Assembly: GCA_963777975.1 (NCBI GenBank)
Contig: CAVZSO010000002.1
Coordinates: 62,001 to 126,000 of the forward strand
Direction: 5' to 3'
From: CSP1-4 sp963777975
GTDB taxonomy: Bacteria > Chloroflexota > Limnocylindria > Limnocylindrales > CSP1-4
Length of the DNA: 64,000 bases
The translations under genes and the position numbers were made by a program. This document shows, in pieces, positions 31,132 to 41,934 of this stretch. Under the pieces are notes generated by a model that saw only the letters and a list, made by a program, of their open reading frames with translations, did no database searches and was not told where the DNA came from. Numbering within the stretch: position 1 is the stretch's first letter; each line of letters begins with the position of its first letter.

Positions 31132-33060
31132 TCAGTTCCCCTGGTAGAAGTTGCCGCGCTTGAGCAGATCGAAGTTCCGGAGGTCCTTCTTGACCCCGAA
31201 ATGGATCTGCAGGAAGTACTTGACGATCTCGGTCGCCACGTTGCCCTTGGTCCGCGAGTCGTAGGCGAAGGCGAGCATCGCCAGGTCCGAGTCCGTGCGT
31301 GCCACGGCCCTCGTGCCGTTCGGATCATCCGGCACCTTGTGCTCCTTCTTGGGCACGAAGGCCGCGAACCAGGAGTGATACGGCAGCCGTCCCTTCTTGT
31401 CGCGCAGGCCGAACTCGGCCGTGCCTGACTTGCCGGCGACGACGATGGGCAGGTCGACGAGGTTGTAGGTGTGGCCGATGGTCACCACGCGCCGCGCCGC
31501 CAGGCGCATCGTCTTGAGGACGCCGGGGTCGACCGGCAGGTCGCGGATGAGCTCTGGCGCGAAGTCGCGCTGCACGCTGCCGTCGGGATTGAGGATGCGG
31601 CGCACGATCTGCGGCTTGTAGAGCTTGCCGCCGTTGGCCAGCGCGGCATAGGCGTTCAGCAGCTGGATCGGTGTCACCGTGTCGTAGCCCTGTCCGATGC
31701 CGGCCTGGTAGGTCTCGCCGGGGAAGATCGGCTGGCCGAAGACCTCTTCCTTCCAGGCGTTCGACGGCACCGTGCCCCGGGCCTCGGCCGGCAGGTCGAT
31801 CTCGGTCCGCTCGCCGAACCCGTACTGCTTGGCCCAGTAGGCAAGGCGGTCGATGCCCAGGCGGCCGGCGAGCTGGAAGAAGAACGTATCGCTCGAGTGG
31901 CCGAAGCCGTCGTAGATGTTGAGCGGCCCCCATCCGCGCCGATTCCATTCCCAGAACCGATAGCCGCGGCCGAGGGTCAGGAATGGACGGGTGACGACTC
32001 GCTCGGTCGTGGTGATCTTGCCGTCCGCGAGCGCGCCGGTGCCGGTCACGAGCTTATAGGTCGAGCCAGGTGGGAACTGTTCGCTGACGGCGTGGTTCAA
32101 GAGCGGCCGGTTCGGATTGCTCGCGAGCTTGCTGTACTCCTTGGCGCTGATGCCCCGTGCGAAGAGGTTGTCGTCGTAGGTCGGCAACGAGACCATCGCC
32201 AGGACCTCTCCGGTCTGAGGGTTCATGACGATGAACACGCCGCGCTTGAGGCCTGCGAGCCGCATGGCCCACTTGAGCGCCTTTTCAGCTTCGCGCTGCG
32301 TCTTGACGTCCAGGCTGAGCTCGAGCGACGACCCGGCGATGGGCGGCCTGACCTCGTTGAGCACGCGGATCTTTCGGCCAGCGGCGTCACGCTCGACCTG
32401 CTCGACACCGTACTGGCCGCGAAGCTCCGTCTCATAGACTCGTTCGACACCCGCTCGGCCGATGGTGTCGTCGGGCAGGTAGCCCTGGTCACGAAGCTGC
32501 TCCAGGTCATCAGCCGAGACCGGACCGCTGTAGCCGATGAGCTGTGAGACCAGCGGCCCGAGGGGATACTCGCGGCGCGCCTCGGCATCGACCTGCACGC
32601 CGGGCAGCATGAGGTGCTCCTCGGCGATCAGCCGCGCCGTCGTTTCGGGGACGTCCATCGCGATGCGCACGAGGTCGAACCGCGAGCCTGGGTTGCGATC
32701 GATCGCCTCGTTGATGTCGGCGGTCTCGAGGCTGAGCAGCCGGGCGAGGCGCGCGACGACCAATTCGCGCTTCGAGAAGGGCAAGTCGGCGGGTCGGATC
32801 TTGACCGTGAACGAAGGGACGTTCTTGACGAGCTCGACGCCGTTGCGATCGTAGATCAGCCCGCGTGCGGAGGGCGTCGACTGCAGGATCATGCGGTTGT
32901 CGTCGGCCAGCGTGGCGTAGTGCCCACTCTCGGCGACCTGGAGCTGGAAGAGCCGAAGGCCGAGGGCGCCAACGACCACCGCGGTGATGACCGCGAAGGC
33001 CACGAACCGCACCAGGAGACGCTCGCGGGGGGATCGATGCTCGAGATCGATGGCGGTCAT
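31132..33060 (-). CDS. mrdA: penicillin-binding protein 2 (elongation transpeptidase)
   Basis: This class B PBP of 642 residues has an N-terminal anchor helix (A-V-I-T-A-V-V-V-G-A-L-G-L), the dimerisation or pedestal domain, and a transpeptidase domain with P-P-G-S-T-Y-K-L (active Ser), H-S-S-D-T-F-F as the second motif and A-G-K-S-G-T-A as the third. The S-x-D and K-S-G forms are usual for PBP2. It cross-links peptidoglycan during elongation together with RodA. Located between mreD and rodA. Confidence 0.95.
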   Translation of the reverse strand: MTAIDLEHRSPRERLLVRFVAFAVITAVVVGALGLRLFQLQVAESGHYATLADDNRMILQSTPSARGLIYDRNGVELVKNVPSFTVKIRPADLPFSKRELVVARLARLLSLETADINEAIDRNPGSRFDLVRIAMDVPETTARLIAEEHLMLPGVQVDAEARREYPLGPLVSQLIGYSGPVSADDLEQLRDQGYLPDDTIGRAGVERVYETELRGQYGVEQVERDAAGRKIRVLNEVRPPIAGSSLELSLDVKTQREAEKALKWAMRLAGLKRGVFIVMNPQTGEVLAMVSLPTYDDNLFARGISAKEYSKLASNPNRPLLNHAVSEQFPPGSTYKLVTGTGALADGKITTTERVVTRPFLTLGRGYRFWEWNRRGWGPLNIYDGFGHSSDTFFFQLAGRLGIDRLAYWAKQYGFGERTEIDLPAEARGTVPSNAWKEEVFGQPIFPGETYQAGIGQGYDTVTPIQLLNAYAALANGGKLYKPQIVRRILNPDGSVQRDFAPELIRDLPVDPGVLKTMRLAARRVVTIGHTYNLVDLPIVVAGKSGTAEFGLRDKKGRLPYHSWFAAFVPKKEHKVPDDPNGTRAVARTDSDLAMLAFAYDSRTKGNVATEIVKYFLQIHFGVKKDLRNFDLLKRGNFYQGN

Positions 33061-33064
33061 GCGG

Positions 33065-33565
33065 TCACCAGTCGATCCGGTCGGTCACGCCAAATCGCAA
33101 CCAGATCAGGCGCATGGCGGCGGCCACGGGCAACGCGATCGCGGCGTCGACCAGCGCGGTCGACAGCACGGATGGCCACGAGAGCATGGGGTCGAGGCCG
33201 GTCGTGGCGCCAAGCATGGCTGCCTCGAGGACCTGGAACGCGAGCGCCGACACGAAGACGACCGCGGTCGCGACCAGCACCCGCCGCTGTGGCAGGAACC
33301 GCGACATCAGGACGATGGCGCCGATGAGCAGAAGCAACACCAGCGAACTGGTCCCGAGCTGCCGTCCTGGGGTCAAGAGATCGAGCAAGAGGCCTCCGAC
33401 GAAGGCCCAAGTGAGGCCGACTTCGATCCCGATCATCATCGTCGCCGTCACCGAGAAGATGAAGATGAGGTCGGGCTTCACGCCCACGATGGTCAATTCC
33501 GGAAAGACGCTGACCTCGAGAAGTGCCACCACCACGGCTCCGACCGCGGCGAGGGGGATGCTCAT
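33065..33565 (-). CDS. mreD: rod-shape-determining protein MreD
   Basis: The 166-residue, five-helix membrane protein has V-K-P-D-L-I-F-I-F-S near residue 30, the G-L-L-L-D-L-L motif with P-G near 60, and is placed 4 nt before mrdA. It is part of the elongasome. mreC, which normally precedes it, is absent; the adjacent upstream DNA is non-coding. Confidence 0.85.
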   Translation of the reverse strand: MSIPLAAVGAVVVALLEVSVFPELTIVGVKPDLIFIFSVTATMMIGIEVGLTWAFVGGLLLDLLTPGRQLGTSSLVLLLLIGAIVLMSRFLPQRRVLVATAVVFVSALAFQVLEAAMLGATTGLDPMLSWPSVLSTALVDAAIALPVAAAMRLIWLRFGVTDRIDW

Positions 33566-33643
33566 CGAGTCGTCGCCTCGTGATTAGCCCCGGCGCCAGT
33601 GAAGGGGGGTGGCGGTACCGGGCGAGCAGCGCTGCCGGGCGGG

Positions 33644-33649
33644 AGTATA
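33644..33649 (-). promoter_or_regulatory. -10 box TATACT upstream of mreD-mrdA-rodA
   Basis: TATACT on the minus strand lies about 78 nt before the mreD ATG; no clear -35 is seen. Confidence 0.4.
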
Positions 33650-33728
33650 GCGCGGGCAGGCAGTTCGGCCATCCACACGTGAGCGCGGCCCCTCCGATCG
33701 CCAGCGTCCCGGCCGCCCGACGCGCCGA

Positions 33729-33744
33729 TGTTCCACGTGGAACA
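33729..33744. promoter_or_regulatory. parS centromere site
   Basis: TGTTCCACGTGGAACA is a perfect 16-bp palindrome matching the bacterial parS consensus (TGTTTCACGTGAAACA) with a symmetric change at position 5/12. It lies about 240 bp upstream of parA. ParB would bind here and spread to form the partition complex. Confidence 0.88.
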
Positions 33745-33952
33745 GTTCCTGGTCTGCTCCGGTGGAAGGGCCCACCAGGCGGCTGGCTGGGCGGACGATC
33801 GAGTCGTGCGAGCGGCGGATCGGACCAGCGGGAGGCGAGCCGACGCCAAGCGCGCGTGAAGACGCGATCGGTAGCCTTGTCTCGTCGGTCGGGCGCTCAG
33901 CCGACGACGTCGGTCGGGACGCCTGGCCGGCCCTGGAACAGGCCGAATCGGC

Positions 33953-33958
33953 TAGAAT
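33953..33958 (+). promoter_or_regulatory. -10 box TAGAAT upstream of parA
   Basis: TAGAAT is followed by CGGAGGCA; with a start site about 7 nt on, the leader to the parA ATG would be about 22 nt. Confidence 0.4.
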
Positions 33959-33986
33959 CGGAGGCAGTGAAGACGCACCGACCGCG

Positions 33987-34850
33987 ATGCTCGTGAGCGA
34001 GACGATCGCGTGCGCGAACCAGAAAGGCGGCGTCGGGAAGACGACCACGGTCGTCAACCTCGCGACCTATCTGGCACTCGCGGGGCGACGCGTGCTCGTC
34101 CTCGACCTCGACCCACAGGGCAACGCAACGTCGGGCCTGGGGATCGATCGCGACTCGCTCGCGGCCACCGCGTATGACGCGATGGTCGATGACCGGCCGC
34201 TGGATGACCTCGTCGTTCAGACCGAACACGCTGGCCTCGATCTCGTGCCTTCGTCGATCGGCCTCGCCGCCGTGGAGGTCGAGCTGGCGGCGACACCACA
34301 GCGCGAACGACGCCTCGCGAGAGTGCTCCGGGAGACAGCCGCGACGTATGACCACATCTTCATCGACTGTCCGCCATCGCTCGGGTTGCTGACCGTGAAT
34401 GCCCTGACCGCGGCCGATGCGGTTCTCATCCCGCTCCAATGCGAGTACTACGCGATGGAAGGGCTCGGCCAGCTCCTGGCGACCGTCGAACTGGTACGGG
34501 ACAACCTGAACCCGGACCTCGCCGTCGACGGCGTTGTGCTGACCATGTTCGACGCTCGCACGCGCCTGTCGTCCGACGTCGCAGACGAGGTCCGAAGACA
34601 TCTCGGTAGGACCGTCTACGAGTCGATCATCCCGCGGAGCGTCAGGCTCTCGGAGGCGCCCAGCTACGGTCAGGCGATCGCGACCTACAGCCCCGATTCA
34701 CGCGGCGCGCATGCGTACCGACAGCTCGCCGATGAGTTCATCGCCCGCCGATCGACGCGCGCCGAGCCGGACCGCGATCCGGTGCCAGCAACCGCCGCAA
34801 CCGACCGGCGCCGAAGAACCACGATCAACCGCAACGATGGAGGCCGTGGC
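33987..34850 (+). CDS. parA: chromosome-partitioning ATPase ParA, no stop before parB in this read
   Basis: This Soj-type deviant Walker ATPase has N-Q-K-G-G-V-G-K-T-T-T near residue 10, L-D-L-D-P-Q-G-N-A-T-S-G-L and D-C-P-P-S-L-G-L-L-T. It binds DNA non-specifically as an ATP dimer and moves ParB-parS complexes. The ATG at 33987 starts just ahead of the Walker region. The reading frame continues without a stop into parB through a linker of about 35 residues. A one-base indel in that linker would place the ParA stop at the TGA of the parB ATGA, the usual coupled arrangement, so the boundary given here is inferred. Confidence 0.9.
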
Positions 34851-35707
34851 ATGAGCGTGACGGAACGGCGAACCGGCGGCCTGGGCCGAGGCCTCGCATC
34901 GTTGATCCCGCAGCGGCCAGCCGGCGGTGGCCCCGCTGAGATCCCCATCGATCGTGTTCGCCACAACCCGTTCCAGCCGCGACACACGGCAGACGTATCT
35001 GGGCTGGAGTCGTTGGCCGACAGCATCCGCGCACATGGCGTGCTGCAGCCGATCGTCGTCATCGCCACCCTCGACGGCTTTCAGCTCATCGCCGGTGAGC
35101 GCCGCCTGCGGGCCGCGCAGATGGCCGGCCTGGAGCGCATCCCGGCCACGGTGCGTGAAGCGGACGAGCAGGACCAGCTGGAGCTCGCACTCGTCGAGAA
35201 CCTTCAGCGCACCGACCTCAACCCGATCGAGGCTGCGACCGCCTATCGGCGGCTCATCGACGAATTCGGCCTCGACCAGGATGGAGTCGCCAGCCGCGTC
35301 GGCCGGGCCCGATCGAGCATCGCCAATACCCTGAGGCTGCTCGACCTGGCGGAGCCGGTGCAGGCGGCAGTCGCATCGGGCCAGATCAGCGAGGGCCACG
35401 CTCGCGCGATCGCCGGTCTGACCGAGCATTCCGGCCAGCTCACGGTCCTCGACTCCGTCGTGTCCGCGGGTCTCTCCGTGCGGCAGACCGAAGAGCTCGT
35501 GCGGCGCCTCAAGGAGCTCGACCGACCGACGCCACGCTCGCCGAAGAGCCCGGACCCAGACCTGGAGCGACTCGAGACCGACCTTCGAGATGCTCTGGGG
35601 ACCAAGGTCACGGTCTCGTCGAGACGTCGCGGCGGGCGCATCACGATCGAGTACTACGGAGATGACGACCTCGAGCGCCTCACCAGCAGGCTCATCGGGA
35701 ACGCCGG

Positions 35708-35711
<4 letters not shown>
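34851..35711 (+). CDS. parB: chromosome-partitioning CTPase ParB
   Basis: The protein begins M-S-V-T-E-R-R-T-G-G-L-G-R-G-L-A-S-L-I-P, a standard ParB N-terminus (ParA-interacting), with GGAGG 7 nt upstream. The CTP-binding domain includes N-P-F-Q-P-R and G-E-R-R-L-R-A-A-Q; the helix-turn-helix follows (V-A-S-R-V-G-R-A-R-S-S-I), then a C-terminal dimer domain. It recognises the parS site at 33729. About 286 residues; the stop overlaps the gyrB start (ATGA). Confidence 0.93.
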
Positions 35712-37687
<1,976 letters not shown>

Positions 37688-37694
37688 GGTCGCC

Positions 37695-38264
37695 GTGACG
37701 GACGGCACTGCACCGGCCGGTGGCTCGACCGGATCGCCCGGCACGGGGGACACAAGCGTCCCGAACGATGGGCGCGTCTACCGCTTCGTCGTCGATCCCC
37801 ACCATTGCTTCGTCTGCGGCGAGCTCAACGCGCGCGGGCTGCGCGCGACCATCTACGCCACGTCGGGCATGGCCTGGACCGAGGTCACCCTCGGGCCGGA
37901 CCTCGTCGGCTGGTCCGACAAGGCCCACGGCGGGATCCTGGCCACCTTGCTCGACGAGGTGATGGGCTGGGCGCTCTTCGAGCATGACTGCTGGGGTGTG
38001 ACCGCCGAGCTGACCGTCCGCTACCTGCGACCGGCGGACGTGAACCGGCGTGTGCGGGTCGAGGGCGAGGTGGTGGAGGCCAACCGACGCCTGTTCCGGA
38101 CCCGCGGCCGGATCCTCGACGAGGAGGGCAGCCTGCTGGCCACCGCCGAAGGCCGGTACGTGGCCGCGCCCGAGGCCCGCAAGGCCGAGCTCCGGGACGC
38201 CTATCGCTTCCACATGGTCGCGGTCGACGGGATGACCCCGCCGCGACCGCGGGAGGCTTCGTGA
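37695..38264 (+). CDS. PaaI-type hotdog-fold thioesterase
   Basis: The 189-residue protein has the central helix H-G-G-I-L-A-T-L-L-D-E-V-M and a beta-sheet containing A-E-L-T-V-R-Y-L-R-P-A-D of the hotdog fold. An N-terminal C-F-V-C-G motif is near residue 40. Such enzymes hydrolyse acyl-CoA thioesters; the substrate is unknown. GTG at 37695 is used because it begins 7 nt after gyrB; other in-frame starts lie inside gyrB. The stop overlaps the next gene (GTGA). Confidence 0.8.
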   Translation: MTDGTAPAGGSTGSPGTGDTSVPNDGRVYRFVVDPHHCFVCGELNARGLRATIYATSGMAWTEVTLGPDLVGWSDKAHGGILATLLDEVMGWALFEHDCWGVTAELTVRYLRPADVNRRVRVEGEVVEANRRLFRTRGRILDEEGSLLATAEGRYVAAPEARKAELRDAYRFHMVAVDGMTPPRPREAS

Positions 38265-39313
38265 CGAAGACCAAGGCCACCAGCGTCCTGCCGGGGATCG
38301 CCACATCGGGCGGGGCTGTCCCGACGAGCGCCACGACCGAGCGTGCCAACCGTTTCGTCGCCGAGCACCGTGCCATGGCGACGACCCTCGGTCGCACGCT
38401 GGCCGATCTCGTGACCGAGCCGGATCGGTTCGTGGTCAGCCTGGAACGAGGCTTCCGACGCCTGGCCGACCCGAGCTATCGGGACGCCCAAACGTGGGTC
38501 GTGCCTGGCGCGGTCGGCGTCATCGGCGTCCGCGGACCCCTGGTCAAGGCGGTCGAGCGTCCGGTCACCCGCGCCCTGCGGGAGGCCTCCCCGGCGGTCT
38601 CGATCTACCTCGCCGATGCCTGCTCCCAGCGGGACGCCTTCGAGGTCCGCCTCTTCGCGCTGGTGCCACTCCGGCGCAGCCTTCGTGACGACCCGGAACG
38701 CAGCTGGCAGATCGTCCGCCGTCTTGCCCGGCAGGCGAGCGACTGGGTGAGCGTCGACTCGCTGGCCGATGTCGTCGCCCGTGGCCTGCTCCTCGAGCCC
38801 TTCCGCTGGGCGGAGATCGAGCTGCTCGTCTACTCGCCCTACCGTTGGGAGCGTCGGCTGGTCGCCGCGACGCTCGCGGAGCTGCCCTTCCGGCTGTCAG
38901 CCGCCGAGCGTGCCGATCTTCGCGCCCGACCGGCACTGTCGATCCTCGGGACCATGATCGGCGAGGCCGATCCCGACGTCCAGAAGGCGCTCTCATGGGC
39001 GCTTCGCTCCTGGCGCGAGGTGGATCCCGAGGGCGTCTCGACCTTCCTGCGGCGTGAGGCGGAGACCGCCGTGGCGACGGACGACGGTGGACGTGCCTGG
39101 GTCGTGCGCGATGCGCTGACCGGCCGCTCCGCGGACGCCGACCTGGCGGCCGAGCTCAAGCCCCGCCTGGCGGGCATCCGACGCCGACCGGGCGCGCCAG
39201 ATACGAGCCTCGCTCACGCCACGGCATCGGCCTTCTTCGTGCATGCCATGCCGGACCCGCTCGACATCGCGGAGGCGCCCCTCGACCTGGCGCCGAGCCC
39301 GGTGATCGCATGA
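38261..39313 (+). CDS. AlkD-like HEAT-repeat DNA alkylation repair protein
   Basis: The 350-residue all-helical protein contains L-V-Y-S-P-Y-R-W-E-R-R-L and K-A-L-S-W-A-L-R-S-W, resembling AlkD-family HEAT-repeat glycosylases that remove alkylated bases. A first ~50 residues appear disordered. The catalytic Asp/Trp positions cannot be verified by eye, so activity is inferred from overall resemblance. It is translationally coupled to the hotdog gene and precedes gyrA by 40 nt. Confidence 0.6.
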   Translation: MTKTKATSVLPGIATSGGAVPTSATTERANRFVAEHRAMATTLGRTLADLVTEPDRFVVSLERGFRRLADPSYRDAQTWVVPGAVGVIGVRGPLVKAVERPVTRALREASPAVSIYLADACSQRDAFEVRLFALVPLRRSLRDDPERSWQIVRRLARQASDWVSVDSLADVVARGLLLEPFRWAEIELLVYSPYRWERRLVAATLAELPFRLSAAERADLRARPALSILGTMIGEADPDVQKALSWALRSWREVDPEGVSTFLRREAETAVATDDGGRAWVVRDALTGRSADADLAAELKPRLAGIRRRPGAPDTSLAHATASAFFVHAMPDPLDIAEAPLDLAPSPVIA

Positions 39314-39353
39314 CCGGTGGCGGCGTGACGACCGACCACAGGAGTCAGCAAGC

Positions 39354-41900
39354 GTGACCGACGAGATCGGCAACGTCCGACGCATCGGGATCGAGGAGGA
39401 GCTGCGAACCAGCTACCTCGACTACGCGATGAGCGTCATCGTCAGCCGCGCGCTGCCCGACGTGCGCGACGGCCTCAAGCCCGTCCACCGCCGGATCCTC
39501 TACACCATGAACGAGATGGGCCTGGGCTCGGGCTCGGCCTATCGCAAGTGCGCGGCCATCGTCGGCGAGGTGATGGGCAAGTACCACCCGCACGGCGACG
39601 TCGCCCTCTACGACGCCCTCGTGCGGCTCGCCCAGGACTTCTCGCTGCGCTACCCGCTCGTCGACGGCCAGGGCAACTTCGGCTCGGTCGACGGCGATCC
39701 GCCGGCCGCGATGCGCTACACCGAGGCGCGCATGACCGCCATCGCGGCGGAGATCCTGGCCGACATCGGCAAGGACACCGTCGAGTTCGTCGACAACTAC
39801 GACGGCACGCTCCAGCAGCCCTCGGTCCTGCCGGCCAAGCTGCCCAACCTCCTCGTCAACGGTTCGTCCGGTATCGCGGTCGGCATGGCCACCAACATCC
39901 CGCCCCATCACCTGGGCGAGATCGCCGCCGCCACCATCGCCCTGATCGACGAGCCGACGCTCACCTCCGACGAGCTCTGCGAGCACGTCAACGGCCCCGA
40001 CTTCCCGACCGGCGCCACGATCTTCCGCTTCGAGCAGCGCCGCAACCCGCTGACCGGCCAGCAGGAGCGCATCGACGCCATCCGCGAGATGTACGCCCAT
40101 GGTCGTGGCCGGGTCGTGATGCGCGCCCAGTGCGCCTTCGAGGAGACTCGCCAGAACCGGATGGCCATCGTCGTCACCGAGCTGCCCTACCAGGTCAACA
40201 AGGCCTCGCTGGTCGAGAAGATCGCCGACCTCGTGACGGGCAAGAAGATCGAGGGCATCGCCGACCTGCGCGACGAGTCGGACCGCGACGGCATGCGCCT
40301 GGTCATCGAGTGCAAGCGCGACGTCAACCCGCACAAGGTCCTCAACAACCTGTTCAAGCACACGCCGCTGCAGCTGGCCTTCAACATGAACATGCTGGCG
40401 CTGGTCGACGGTCAGCCGCAGACGCTGCCGCTCAAGTCGGTCCTCCAGCACCATATCGACTGGCGCCGGGTGGTCGTCCGCCGCCGGACGGAGTACGACC
40501 TCGGCAAGGCGCGCGACCGGGCGCACATCCTCGAGGGCCTCAAGGTCGCGCTGGACAACCTCGACGCGGTCATCGCGACCATCCGCGGCTCGGCCGACTC
40601 CGACGACGCCCGGCAGAACCTCATCGCCAAGTTCAACCTGACCGAGATCCAGGCCAACGCCATCCTGGAGATGCAGCTCCGACGCCTGGCCGCGCTCGAA
40701 CGCAAGAAGATCGAGGACGAGTACCTGGCGCTCATCCAGCTCATCGCCGAGCTGGAGGACATCCTGGCCAACCCGGCGCGCATCTCCGGCATCCTCAAGG
40801 AGGAGCTCGCCGAGCTGGCCCGCAAGTACGCCGGCGAGCGTCGCACGCGGGTGGCCGACGACGCCAGCCGCGAGATGACCGACGAGGACCTCATCGCCGA
40901 CGAGGACGTCGTCGTGACGGTCTCCGGCCGCGGCTACATCAAGCGCCAGCCGCTGGCCACGTACCGGCGCCAGGCACGCGGTGGCAAGGGCATCATCGGG
41001 GCGCGGACCGTCGAGGAGGATGCGCTCGAGCACCTGCTGGTGGCCAACACGCACGACTGGGCCCTCTTCTTCACCAACCGCGGCCGCGTCTTCAGCTCGA
41101 AGGTCTTCCAGGCGCCCGACGCCAGCCGCCAGGCCAAGGGCATCCCGATCATCAACCTCGAGGGCGTCCAGGTCGAGACCGGCGAGGTCATCCTGTCGGT
41201 GCTCACGACGCCCGACTTCGAGAAGGGCCACAACCTGGTCATGGCCACGCGTCGCGGCATCATCAAGAAGACGCCCATCGAGCAGTTCGAGCGGGTGCGT
41301 TCGTCGGGCATCCGGGCCATCACCGTCAACGAGGGCGACGACCTGGCCTGGGTCGGCATCTCGTCCGGCGAGGACGACGTGGTGCTGACGACGGCGCTGG
41401 GCAAGATCGCCCGCTTCCACGAGTCCGAGGTGCGGCCGATGGGACGCGACGCGGCCGGCGTCATCGGGATCCGCCTGGCCCGAGCAGGTGACCGCGTGGT
41501 CGGCATGAGCGTCGTCCTGCCCGAGGCCGACCTGCTGGTGCTGACCGAGACCGGCTACGGCAAGCGTGTCCCGCTGACCGAGTTCCGGGTCAAGCACCGC
41601 GGCGGCCAGGGCGTCCATCTCATCGGCCTGGAGGGCGCCAAGACCGGCAGCGTGGCCGCCGTCGAGCTGGTCACCGAGGCCGACGAGGAGCTGCTGCTCA
41701 TCAGCGCGGCCGGACAGGTCGTGCGGACCGACGTCAAGTCCATCAACCGCTACGGCAGCCAGGCGCGCGGCGTCATCGTCATGCGCCTCAACGAGGGCGA
41801 CACCGTGGCCGGCATCGCCGTCTTCAGGGCCGGGCTGGCGGAGCAGCGGTCGATGGGCGACAATGACGCCCCCGACGGCGAGGGCCCGGTCGGAACGTGA
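39354..41900 (+). CDS. gyrA: DNA gyrase subunit A
   Basis: The 848-residue protein has catalytic Tyr in A-A-M-R-Y-T-E-A-R-M near residue 123, breakage-reunion domain and a six-bladed C-terminal beta-pinwheel. The gyrase-specific box is R-R-Q-A-R-G-G-K-G, supporting GyrA rather than ParC. In the quinolone region H-P-H-G-D is followed by Val where E. coli has Ser83; Asp87 is kept. GTG start at 39354 with GGAG upstream. The ORF is intact. Confidence 0.97.
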   Translation: MTDEIGNVRRIGIEEELRTSYLDYAMSVIVSRALPDVRDGLKPVHRRILYTMNEMGLGSGSAYRKCAAIVGEVMGKYHPHGDVALYDALVRLAQDFSLRYPLVDGQGNFGSVDGDPPAAMRYTEARMTAIAAEILADIGKDTVEFVDNYDGTLQQPSVLPAKLPNLLVNGSSGIAVGMATNIPPHHLGEIAAATIALIDEPTLTSDELCEHVNGPDFPTGATIFRFEQRRNPLTGQQERIDAIREMYAHGRGRVVMRAQCAFEETRQNRMAIVVTELPYQVNKASLVEKIADLVTGKKIEGIADLRDESDRDGMRLVIECKRDVNPHKVLNNLFKHTPLQLAFNMNMLALVDGQPQTLPLKSVLQHHIDWRRVVVRRRTEYDLGKARDRAHILEGLKVALDNLDAVIATIRGSADSDDARQNLIAKFNLTEIQANAILEMQLRRLAALERKKIEDEYLALIQLIAELEDILANPARISGILKEELAELARKYAGERRTRVADDASREMTDEDLIADEDVVVTVSGRGYIKRQPLATYRRQARGGKGIIGARTVEEDALEHLLVANTHDWALFFTNRGRVFSSKVFQAPDASRQAKGIPIINLEGVQVETGEVILSVLTTPDFEKGHNLVMATRRGIIKKTPIEQFERVRSSGIRAITVNEGDDLAWVGISSGEDDVVLTTALGKIARFHESEVRPMGRDAAGVIGIRLARAGDRVVGMSVVLPEADLLVLTETGYGKRVPLTEFRVKHRGGQGVHLIGLEGAKTGSVAAVELVTEADEELLLISAAGQVVRTDVKSINRYGSQARGVIVMRLNEGDTVAGIAVFRAGLAEQRSMGDNDAPDGEGPVGT

Positions 41901-41934
41901 GGTGCACGGCGGTGAGGCGGGAACGGACGACCTC

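Larger units (their letters stand above)
33566..33986. other. 421-bp intergenic region between mreD and parA
   Basis: This divergent control region holds a minus-strand TATACT (33644-33649), a perfect parS palindrome (33729-33744) and a plus-strand TAGAAT (33953-33958). No further gene is supported; the open frame that reaches 33762 upstream of parA lacks a ribosome-binding site and parA-like sequence. Confidence 0.6.
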
